Shown here: positions 1 to 6,709 of the stretch, in pieces
Numbering within the stretch: the stretch's first letter is position 1
Layout: each line of letters starts with the position of its first letter
NCBI GenBank assembly: GCA_947461635.1
Contig: CANHMH010000004.1
Coordinates: 1-47,133 of the forward strand
Reading direction: 5' to 3'
DNA: 47,133 nucleotides
Origin: Flavobacteriales bacterium
GTDB lineage: Bacteria; Bacteroidota; Bacteroidia; Flavobacteriales_D; Crocinitomicaceae
Program-made: the position numbers and the translations under genes
Notes under the pieces: model-generated
What the model saw: only the letters and a program-made list of their open reading frames with translations
Database searches by the model: none
Told to the model about the DNA's origin: nothing

Positions 1-430
1 GTTTAATGCGTAAAACCTTTGTGAGAATCAAATCTGTTAAGGAGCTAACACGCATTTCACGCCATGCCTCACCATAATCATGGTTCTTTTTTTCCATTAA
101 CTCAAAAGCCTCTTTTTCGATGTTTTTGTACGCCTCCATTGCTTGTTCAATGGTCATGTCATCGTTTATTTTCGCTTCATGACGTAGTTGAATTATTGCC
201 ATTATGCAATAATTCACAATCGCCATAAATGCATCTTCAAAAGACTCACCCACTTTATTCTCCCCTGTTTCTTGAATGGTTCGAATACGTTGTGCTTTAA
301 TGAAAATTTGATCGGTAAGTGAACTTGGACGCAATATTCTCCATGAAGGGCCATAATCGAGTGATTTTTTTTCAAAGATCTCTCGGCAAACATTCATTAC
401 ATTTGTGTATTCTATTGTTGTTTTTTCCAT
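1..430 (-). CDS. DUF1599 domain protein (3' end outside window)
   Basis: Reading the minus strand from the ATG complement at 428-430 gives an open frame that runs off the left edge, so the gene is partial here. The product has two copies of one motif: 'DYGPSWRILRPSSLTD' near residue 25 and 'DYGEAWREMRVSSLTD' near residue 120, each followed by a K-x2-RI segment. That duplicated DYG-x-x-WR pattern is typical of DUF1599 (all-alpha, MazG-like fold suspected), usually found beside folP in Bacteroidota. Its start lies back to back with folP, so each gene's promoter must sit inside the other gene. The biochemical role is unknown. Confidence 0.85.
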   Translation of the reverse strand, partial: MEKTTIEYTNVMNVCREIFEKKSLDYGPSWRILRPSSLTDQIFIKAQRIRTIQETGENKVGESFEDAFMAIVNYCIMAIIQLRHEAKINDDMTIEQAMEAYKNIEKEAFELMEKKNHDYGEAWREMRVSSLTDLILTKVLRIK

Positions 431-439
431 GTGATTTAT

Positions 440-1291
440 ATGACTTCAAGCACCTCCTTTCGCATCAGTCGCTTTATACAAATTAAAGGACAATTATACG
501 ATTTCAGCATCCCAAAGATAATGGGAATTCTGAATATGACACCAGATTCATTCTATGAAAAAAGTAGATTGACCCCAAATTCAGACTTGATTTCAACGGT
601 TTCTAAAATGATTGAAGCAGGAGCTGACATCATCGACATTGGCGCAAGCAGCACGCGTCCAAACGCAGCAACACCAAGCGCTGAAATAGAATTAGAGCGA
701 TTAAAAGATGTCCTTCCTCTTTTGCGTAGCGCTTTCCCGAACACATTGTTATCCATTGATACTTTTTATAGTGAAGTGGCAGAATTCGCTCTTAAAAACG
801 GTGTCGACATTGTAAACGACATATCTGGTGGACAATTCGACCCTGAACTATGGAATGTACTTGCGAAACATAAAGCCACCTATATCCTGACGTATCATCG
901 TGGAGAAAAATTCAATCAGGGCACCTCGTATGTTAAGGATCATTTTATGATGGATGTTCTTCGGTATTTTTCTGAAAAAATTGCACAACTTGAAAAATTA
1001 GGCATCCATAACATCCTTTTGGATCCAGGATTTGGATTTGGAAAAACAATCGAAGAAAATTACCAACTCATTCAATCCTTCGACATGCTTCAGCTCTTCG
1101 AAAAACCAATACTCGTTGGGATTTCTAGAAAATCTATGATTCGTGAATTAACACATGTCAACACGGAAAATTCCTTAAATGGTTCTACTGCCCTCCATGC
1201 TCTATTATACACGAAAAATACGCATGTTTTTCGCGTTCATGATGTCAAAGAAATGAATGAAGTACGCATTTTGATGCAGGCTTGTCTGTAA
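440..1291 (+). CDS. folP: Dihydropteroate synthase
   Basis: Condenses 6-hydroxymethyl-7,8-dihydropterin diphosphate with p-aminobenzoate in folate synthesis; cytoplasmic. The family signatures are present in order: GILNMTPDSF, IDIGASSTRP, SIDTF, NDISGG, LLDPGFGFGKT and ILVGISRKSMI (sulfonamide/pterin pocket). With 283 residues the length is normal. A GTG at 431 would add three residues and abuts the divergent DUF1599 start; I chose the ATG at 440 because it is the conventional codon and needs no extension. Divergent pairing with a DUF1599 gene is usual for this phylum. Confidence 0.95.
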   Translation: MTSSTSFRISRFIQIKGQLYDFSIPKIMGILNMTPDSFYEKSRLTPNSDLISTVSKMIEAGADIIDIGASSTRPNAATPSAEIELERLKDVLPLLRSAFPNTLLSIDTFYSEVAEFALKNGVDIVNDISGGQFDPELWNVLAKHKATYILTYHRGEKFNQGTSYVKDHFMMDVLRYFSEKIAQLEKLGIHNILLDPGFGFGKTIEENYQLIQSFDMLQLFEKPILVGISRKSMIRELTHVNTENSLNGSTALHALLYTKNTHVFRVHDVKEMNEVRILMQACL

Positions 1292-1354
1292 ATCTTTATG
1301 TAATTGAAACTTTTTTGCTTACTTTCGTATTATTGAATCAACTTTTCAAGCTTT

Positions 1355-2311
1355 ATGAAATCAATTTTCCTCTTTGCTGCCTTGTGTTTTACGCAACTTC
1401 TTGTTGCTCAAGCACCAAGTGCAAACTTCACCATATCGGATGAAGATTTAATCCTTTGTGAAGGCGACTGCATTTATGTCACAAACAACTCTACCGGTGG
1501 TGACTTAAGTTATTTATGGTCCTTTCAAGGGGCAACTCCAGCAACTTACGTAGGTCAGAATCCTGGTCCGATTTGCTTTCCAGTTGCAAGTGGTTCCACT
1601 CCATTCTCCATTACATTAGTGGCGACAAATCTTTCAGGTGTAACGAGTACTTTAACACAATTTTTAACTGTTAATACAACACCATCTTTAAACCTTACAC
1701 TTTCTGACACAACTGCCGGAGCCTACGTTGAAATCAATGATACAACGATTAATATGTATCAAAACGCATATTTGTATTCGGAAGGTACTCCAGCAGGTGG
1801 GAATTTATATTGGTATCCAAGTGGAATTGTTTCTGACAGTATTTTAGGTTGCGCACCTTGTATTGCCGGAGATTCATTAACTGTTAGTCCTTTCTTTACG
1901 ACCAATTATGTTGCAACATATACTTTAAATGGTTGTTCCGTTTCAGATACCGTTCTGGTTACTGTAAACTTTGCAACACAAGTGAAGGTTGTTCTTCCAA
2001 ATTCTTTCTCTCCAAATGGGGATGGTGAAAATGATTTTTTTCGTGTCTTAACCAATGTAGATGCAGACCAAAACTTCACAAATAATGCAAACAACGGGTT
2101 TCAAGAAGGTGGCGCTATTGCAGAAATGGATTTAAGGGTATACAACCGTTATGGTCAAATGGTATTTAGAACGACGAATCCACACGAAGGATGGGACGGG
2201 ACTTTCAAAGGGAAACCTTTAAATCCTGCAACCTACACGTATATTTTAAACTTTAGAACCATTGATGGCCGATCCGATGATCGTTCAGGAAATGTTACAT
2301 TATTTAGATAA
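1355..2311 (+). CDS. Exported protein with PKD-like region and T9SS type-B (CHU_C) sorting domain
   Basis: Starts with a signal peptide (MKSIFLFAALCFTQLLVAQ). The first half contains a PKD-like segment (about residues 25-105) with two cysteines in 'LCEGDCIYV', where it recalls other gliding-associated PKD proteins. The last ~105 residues hold the hallmark of the gliding-motility-associated C-terminal domain: 'LPNSFSPNGDGENDFF', then 'VYNRYGQMVF', 'GWDGTFKGKPLNPATYTY'. That domain directs substrates through the type IX secretion system. The next gene, a PorP/SprF-like protein, starts 5 nt after its stop; such pairs are common for type-B cargo and suggest SprF is its dedicated partner. Its specific function cannot be read from sequence. 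Confidence 0.88.
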   Translation: MKSIFLFAALCFTQLLVAQAPSANFTISDEDLILCEGDCIYVTNNSTGGDLSYLWSFQGATPATYVGQNPGPICFPVASGSTPFSITLVATNLSGVTSTLTQFLTVNTTPSLNLTLSDTTAGAYVEINDTTINMYQNAYLYSEGTPAGGNLYWYPSGIVSDSILGCAPCIAGDSLTVSPFFTTNYVATYTLNGCSVSDTVLVTVNFATQVKVVLPNSFSPNGDGENDFFRVLTNVDADQNFTNNANNGFQEGGAIAEMDLRVYNRYGQMVFRTTNPHEGWDGTFKGKPLNPATYTYILNFRTIDGRSDDRSGNVTLFR

Positions 2312-2316
2312 TCCCT

Positions 2317-3330
2317 ATGAAAAGAATTATCCTTTTTTCGGCAGCTGCTTTATGTTTTTTTAAAGCGAATGGCCAACAAGATAAAACGATTAGTGCTTGG
2401 TATCAATCACAAGTATTGTACAATCCAGCAGCTGTAGCTACTGGTGCTGAAGACTACAGCATTTTCACGAATTACCGTTCACAATGGTTAACTGTTCCTG
2501 AAGCTGGAATGAGAACCAACACTTTAAATGCGGAATTTAAAATTCGCGATGGTGTCATGGGTAGAAATAGCTTTGGCGTTGGTATCGCTGCCATCAATGA
2601 TCAAACAGGAGATGCGAGCTTAATGACTACAAGCGTTTCAATTCCGTTTAATTATACAGTGGCGTTAGACCGTAACAATAAATTCTCTGTCGGACTTTCT
2701 CCTGGATTCTACCAACAAAGTGTAAATCGTGGTTCACAAACATGGGAAAACGAATGGAATGGGATTGGCTTCTTTACATCACCGAATACAGAATTAAGTT
2801 TAAATAGTTCTTACGCGACAATTGATTTAGGAACTGGTGTTTATTACCAACATGCGACAAGAAATAAATCTACTTTTTACGCTGGTTACGCATTGAATCA
2901 CTTAACACGCCAAAAGATCGCCTTTTCATTTGGTGGTGATAAAATGTATTCAAACATGGTTGTTCAAGCAGGCGCTGACATTGTTACCAAAAGACGTGAT
3001 GTTCATGTTCAACCAAGCATGATTTATTTCCGTACTGGACCAACGTATAACTTTACAGCTGGAGTTTCATTTGAGCATACCATCAAAGAAGGTTCAGAAA
3101 TCACGAACATCAATAAATCAAATAACATCACTTACGGAGTTTACTACCGCCATAACGATGCGATTATTGCAACAGTTGGAATGAAGCTTAAATCGGTTAA
3201 ATTTGGATTAGCATTTGATGCTAACTCTTCAAAATTAAATCAAGCGACAAGCAGTATCGGTGCTATTGAAGTTTACTTCAAAACCATGCTTTCTTATAAA
3301 AAATCAAGCCACAGAGGTAAATTGAAATAG
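2317..3330 (+). CDS. PorP/SprF family type IX secretion outer-membrane protein
   Basis: 337 residues with a signal peptide ending near 'FFKANGQQ', followed by the family opening 'SAWYQSQVLYNPAAVATG' and 'YRSQW', then alternating beta-rich segments with aromatic girdles expected for an outer-membrane barrel. PorP/SprF proteins work with type-B T9SS cargo, attaching or releasing it at the surface. It sits 5 nt after the CHU_C cargo gene and is followed by a strong terminator, so the two form an operon. A decayed copy of codons around 233-280 is present 858 bp downstream (see 3869-4015). Numerous paralogues exist in these genomes, so no gene symbol is assigned. Confidence 0.88.
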   Translation: MKRIILFSAAALCFFKANGQQDKTISAWYQSQVLYNPAAVATGAEDYSIFTNYRSQWLTVPEAGMRTNTLNAEFKIRDGVMGRNSFGVGIAAINDQTGDASLMTTSVSIPFNYTVALDRNNKFSVGLSPGFYQQSVNRGSQTWENEWNGIGFFTSPNTELSLNSSYATIDLGTGVYYQHATRNKSTFYAGYALNHLTRQKIAFSFGGDKMYSNMVVQAGADIVTKRRDVHVQPSMIYFRTGPTYNFTAGVSFEHTIKEGSEITNINKSNNITYGVYYRHNDAIIATVGMKLKSVKFGLAFDANSSKLNQATSSIGAIEVYFKTMLSYKKSSHRGKLK

Positions 3331-3348
3331 AGAATATCTTAAATAGAG

Positions 3349-3383
3349 AAAAGTCCCTGACGCAATCGTCAGGGACTTTTTTT
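3349..3383 (+). terminator. Intrinsic terminator after the sprF-like gene
   Basis: A 13-bp perfect stem (AAAGTCCCTGACG, loop CAAT, CGTCAGGGACTTT) is followed by a T run, 20 nt after the stop codon. It closes the CHU_C/sprF operon. Confidence 0.93.
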
Positions 3384-3868
3384 ATACAGAAATTCCGTGA
3401 GATTATGGACTCAATATTCGGTCAGTGAATCAATTCATTTGAACTGCGTATTCAAAAAAAATGTACCAGACTACTCTGGTAGCCGAGTTTTAATCGAAAT
3501 GAATAAGACCAACTAACATAACTCAAAAAATGTAACATATTATCTTCAGTTATTCATTGTATAACTATGGGTAACAAATTCGCATTGTGCAAGCAACTAG
3601 TTTTTTGGTTAACTCATTCGACTTAGATAGTTCTAGAGTCTTTCCGACACAGCATGTTATCAAAAATTCCGATTCTCCCTTCGCATCTATTATTAATTAA
3701 TTGTAACTTTTTTTCACTCGTAACAATTTTTTGCAATTATATTTTATATTTGTGTAAGAACCTGAATATGAATGTAAAGACAAACGCTTTCTTACAATAA
3801 TTCTAAATGAAGAGGCCTCCCTATTCATTGTAGTTTTTTAAGGGTCAAATATCGAGACCTCCGCGTTT
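3384..3868. other. Gene-free stretch between sprF operon and pqqD cassette
   Basis: I find no convincing coding frame on either strand. The stretch is AT-rich and carries one promoter-like box near its right end (3745-3752). Two tiny frames follow that box (MNVKTNAFLQ from 3769; MKRPPYSL from about 3808) but nothing supports their translation. Confidence 0.5.
3745..3752 (+). promoter_or_regulatory. Candidate -7 box for the pqqD cassette
   Basis: TATATTTG matches the Bacteroidota -7 consensus TAnnTTTG. No well-spaced -33 TTG is obvious. If used, transcription would start near 3758 and give a leader of roughly 345 nt that includes the sprF remnant. Confidence 0.4.
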
Positions 3869-4015
3869 AACCAAGCACGATTTATTTTTAAACAGCACCA
3901 ACGTATAACATCACTACATGAGTATGTTTTGAGCATCCCATCAAAGAAGGTTCAGAAATCACGAACATCAATAAATCGAATAACATCACTTACGTAGTTT
4001 ACTACCGCCATAACG
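3869..4015 (+). pseudogene. Decayed 147-bp fragment of the sprF-like gene
   Basis: This stretch aligns without gaps to 3011-3157 inside the upstream sprF-like gene (constant offset 858 bp). By eye about 128 of 147 bases match; the last 77 bases differ at only two positions. In the inherited frame it reads PSTIYF, stop, TAPTYNITT, stop, then 'FEHPIKEGSEITNINKSNN', so it cannot encode a working protein. It lies in the leader region of the pqqD cassette. It may be the scar of a duplicated or deleted gene. Confidence 0.85.
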
Positions 4016-4064
4016 TAAGAACAATCCAAATAAAAAATAACTCCACTTTAAGATAACTCAAAAG

Positions 4065-4106
4065 ATGAACAAGCTTTCAGAAAAAAGCAATAAATTTATA
4101 CTATGA
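4065..4106 (+). CDS. Possible 13-codon leader peptide overlapping pqqD
   Basis: ATG at 4065 opens a short frame (MNKLSEKSNKFIL) whose TGA stop overlaps the ATG of the next gene as ATGA. The same 4-nt overlap links the next two genes, so translational coupling is possible. The frame is short enough to be chance. Confidence 0.25.
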   Translation: MNKLSEKSNKFIL

Positions 4107-4390
4107 ATGAACTCATCAAATCCATTTCTGAAAAAAAACCTCAATTTATCTGTAGAGACACTGGTGAGGAAATGATCCTAATTCGCCTGGAAAATAACGT
4201 CGCCGATTTCAATCAATACCTTACATTAAACGAAGTCGGTGCTTTTATTTGGGAGAATCTGAATGAGGGTGACGATGAATCCTCACTTACCGCAAAGATT
4301 TGTGCCGAATTTGAAGCGAATGAAACGGAGGTACTTCTTGATTTACAAGCTTTTTTAGAAAAACTTCGAAGCTATTTAGAAATAAAATGA
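4103..4390 (+). CDS. PqqD family peptide-chaperone-like protein
   Basis: 95 residues with the PqqD/RRE layout: an N-terminal beta hairpin (MILIRLENNVADFNQYLTL), then 'LNEVGAFIWENL', the hallmark LN-x-x-G-x-x-hW/h segment, and two helices including 'ICAEFEANETEVLLDLQAFLEKL'. PqqD-like proteins bind the leader of a ribosomally made peptide and present it to a modifying enzyme; stand-alone versions also accompany HPr-kinase-like proteins in cassettes of unknown purpose. The stop overlaps the next start (ATGA), so it is the first of a three-gene operon. No radical SAM, lasso cyclase or B2 protease is encoded nearby. A candidate substrate peptide lies at 6457-6633. Confidence 0.85.
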   Translation: MNELIKSISEKKPQFICRDTGEEMILIRLENNVADFNQYLTLNEVGAFIWENLNEGDDESSLTAKICAEFEANETEVLLDLQAFLEKLRSYLEIK

Positions 4391-5283
4391 TGTCAGAAGC
4401 TACGATTCACTTAAAAATTGCAGATTTCATCTTTCAATTGTTTGTGCCGAATAATGTTCTTTTTAGCTTGGATTGCGGTTTTGAAGGATATGTGACAGAG
4501 GGGAGAGCAGAAATCGGAGATGGAGAGCCCGTGGATCTAACAATTTACTGTCATGTTGGATGTTCGAATGCACCAAAAATATGGGGGGGAGAAATATACA
4601 GTGCTAAAAATGATGGTATTGCTTTGTGGAAAATTTTCAAAACCCATGAGGGTATCTGCATTCATGTTAATGATTCAGAGGAAATATCCCGTTTGCAACA
4701 CATCGCATTTTATCAAGAGGAAAAACAAGAATGGAACATTTATTCCGACTTGAACGAAAGTCAAACTTTGGAATCCTTACGCTACCCCATGTTGCCAATC
4801 ATTCTTTATTATTTAACGACTCAAACTTCATCTCTTTTGGTGCACGCATCTGGAGTATTTGATGGAAAGCACGGAAGACTTTTCTCAGGATTCAGTGGCG
4901 TGGGAAAAAGCACCATGGCTGGTCTTTGGCAAGACTCAGGCGCAAAAATCATCAACGACGATCGACTTATGTTACGTAAAATTGATGGACGTTGGTGGAT
5001 GTTTAATACACCCATGTATTATTCCGATTCTCCGAAAAAAGCTCCATTGGATTTTATTTATTTGCCCTTTCATCAGGTTAAAAATACCTATGAACGAAGT
5101 AATGGCCTTGAAATGAGCATGCGTTTTATGGCACATTGTATTCAGCATGGTTATAATTCTATTCATGTTCAAAGGCATCTAGATAACGTATTAAATCTTT
5201 CCAAAGAAATGCCAATTGCACGTTTAGGCGTTGTTCCAAACATGGATGTTTTGACTTTTATCAAGGATCATGAACAAGCGTGA
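4387..5283 (+). CDS. HPr-kinase-like P-loop protein (HprK-related)
   Basis: 298 residues. A P-loop, GFSGVGKST, lies at about residues 168-176, preceded by 'LVHASGVFDGKHGRLFSG' and followed by an acidic pair in 'IINDDRLML'. This order matches the C-terminal domain of HPr serine kinase and its relatives that accompany PqqD-like proteins. The N-terminal half has no recognisable domain. It begins at ATG ATG overlapping the pqqD-like stop and overlaps the nucleotidyltransferase gene by 14 nt, so the three are co-translated. The natural phosphate acceptor is unknown; no HPr (ptsH) gene is seen here, which argues against ordinary carbon catabolite control. Confidence 0.78.
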   Translation: MMSEATIHLKIADFIFQLFVPNNVLFSLDCGFEGYVTEGRAEIGDGEPVDLTIYCHVGCSNAPKIWGGEIYSAKNDGIALWKIFKTHEGICIHVNDSEEISRLQHIAFYQEEKQEWNIYSDLNESQTLESLRYPMLPIILYYLTTQTSSLLVHASGVFDGKHGRLFSGFSGVGKSTMAGLWQDSGAKIINDDRLMLRKIDGRWWMFNTPMYYSDSPKKAPLDFIYLPFHQVKNTYERSNGLEMSMRFMAHCIQHGYNSIHVQRHLDNVLNLSKEMPIARLGVVPNMDVLTFIKDHEQA

Positions 5284-6370
5284 GGATTTTGTAAATGATT
5301 TAAGTTTAGAGGCCCATTTTTTGGTCAACATTCTTCGCGCACATGTGCATCAGCAAGCGATGCCGGTGATTCCGAATGATATAAATTGGCGAACATTTTT
5401 AACATTATGTTATGCTACACATTATGCAGGGATTTGCCTGGACTTATTCAAATCATACGATTCAACTGAAATTCCAGCGGACGTTTTTCTTCAGTTAAAA
5501 TCCTATCAACTACGTGTGTTGACTTCCAATGAACGTTTATTGATTCAATATAAAACATTGGAACAAATTGCCAATGAAGAACAGTTGCTCCTTTATCCAT
5601 TAAAAGGAATTACTTTGATGCCTCATTTTTACGATAGAAATTATCACCGACACATTTCAGACATCGATGTATTGATTGACGGCAATCAACTTTCCCAATG
5701 GGAACAAGTTTTAACAAAGAACAACTTTCGTATTAAGAGAAGGTATGCCAAGTCACGTTTTCATGAACAACACAACCTGAAATATGATCCTTTGCAAGCG
5801 TTTAAACAAAATACTGTTGTGGACTTTCACGTTTCATTGAATTCCGGGTTTCATCACATTGATATACCGATTGAATCATTACATAGGAATCGCAATCATT
5901 CACATGAACTAAATCAAGTTGATCAATTGATTTTTGTATGCATGCACGCATACAAGCACTTGTATTATGGACAAATAAATTTACTTCACTTGATGGATAT
6001 TTTCTTAGTAAAAAAAGGGGTGTCTTCAACTATGCTATTGGAACGTTGCGCGCATTTTAATTGTCAGAGAGAAGTGGAACAAGCCCTAAACATCGCGCTT
6101 TTTTTCTTTGGAGATAACAAAAAGAACATTCCTTCTTGGCAAAGGGCTATTTTGGGAAAAGAACTACAATCAAATAAACTTTCTAGAAGTACAAAGTGCT
6201 TATTTTCCTATCGAAAACACCTTCAAATTCCTGTTTCCTGGCACTTAATCCCCTCCTATTTATGGTTTCAGGTTTTTCCGAGTGCAGCTTATTTACGTCA
6301 AAGTGATGGGTATTCAATGTATGCATTAAATTGGCTGCGAAGAATTCTTCGTTTAACAATGAATCGCTAA
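5270..6370 (+). CDS. Nucleotidyltransferase family protein (PF14907 type)
   Basis: 366 residues. The motif 'LYPLKGITLMPHFY' followed by 'HISDIDVLID' places a Dx D metal-binding pair at D131/D133, as in the uncharacterised nucleotidyltransferase family PF14907. A third acidic residue could be the Asp of 'VVDFHVSL' near residue 185. The C-terminal half is helical and histidine-rich ('MHAYKHLYYGQINLLHLMDIFLV'), also usual for the family. Proteins of this kind recur with PqqD-like and HPr-kinase-like partners and may transfer a nucleotide to a protein, peptide or small molecule, but no substrate is established. It is the last gene of the three-gene operon; no terminator is apparent after it. Confidence 0.82.
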   Translation: MNKREDFVNDLSLEAHFLVNILRAHVHQQAMPVIPNDINWRTFLTLCYATHYAGICLDLFKSYDSTEIPADVFLQLKSYQLRVLTSNERLLIQYKTLEQIANEEQLLLYPLKGITLMPHFYDRNYHRHISDIDVLIDGNQLSQWEQVLTKNNFRIKRRYAKSRFHEQHNLKYDPLQAFKQNTVVDFHVSLNSGFHHIDIPIESLHRNRNHSHELNQVDQLIFVCMHAYKHLYYGQINLLHLMDIFLVKKGVSSTMLLERCAHFNCQREVEQALNIALFFFGDNKKNIPSWQRAILGKELQSNKLSRSTKCLFSYRKHLQIPVSWHLIPSYLWFQVFPSAAYLRQSDGYSMYALNWLRRILRLTMNR

Positions 6371-6456
6371 AATGCTTATTATAATCTTATTTATCCGGGT
6401 AACAGCAATTTAGTCACGATACCACATGACTTAAAAAACAAAGACAAGAAAAAATC

Positions 6457-6633
6457 CTATTTAAAAAACTTAAATGGATTAAATACAAGACTATTTTGTC
6501 CCGGATTTGCTGGAACAGGATCTTGAGATGTTGTGAAATACGTAAATTCTGTATCAATTTGAATTTTCTCCACCACTGGAGTTTCGTATTTCTTACGACT
6601 TCCAGTCTCTTTTTTGTTTGCTTGGGTATGCAT
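6457..6633 (-). CDS. 58-aa peptide, candidate precursor for the PqqD cassette
   Basis: Missed by length filters. The frame runs from an ATG at 6633 to a TAG at 6457; an in-frame TGA lies five codons upstream of that ATG. The N-terminal part is basic (KKETGSRKK), then comes 'YETPVVEKIQIDTEFT' (residues 16-31), then a Pro/Asn-rich tail 'SQDPVPANPGQ' ending in 'NPFKFFK'. Y16-x-x-P19 followed by alternating hydrophobics resembles the Y-x-x-P leader motif that RRE/PqqD proteins recognise in lasso precursors, and small Bacteroidota peptides of unknown function ending in NPF-like tails are familiar to me. It lies convergent to the nucleotidyltransferase gene and 76 nt downstream of a T9SS gene on the same strand. 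The coding call rests on composition and context only. Confidence 0.6.
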   Translation of the reverse strand: MHTQANKKETGSRKKYETPVVEKIQIDTEFTYFTTSQDPVPANPGQNSLVFNPFKFFK

Positions 6634-6709
6634 GTTTTTTTTTTTAGTTCATCAATTTTCAATACTGTAGATGCGAAACGATGTCTAACAGTATTTCTCT
6701 GAAATAAAT

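Noticed and set aside
4387-5283. True HPr kinase/phosphorylase
   Set aside because: Only the P-loop and Asp pair are shared; the first half is unlike HprK and no ptsH or PTS gene is nearby, so carbon catabolite control was not assigned.
6414-6662. 82-aa minus-strand frame (MKIDELKKKTCIPKQ...) over the small-peptide region
   Set aside because: It overlaps the 58-aa peptide in another frame. Its Leu/Ile/Phe/Cys-rich translation has no leader-like or domain pattern, while the 58-aa frame shows a structured leader-like composition.
6496-6702. 68-aa plus-strand frame in the same region
   Set aside because: Antisense to the peptide frame; very Phe/Cys-rich and without a sensible start context.
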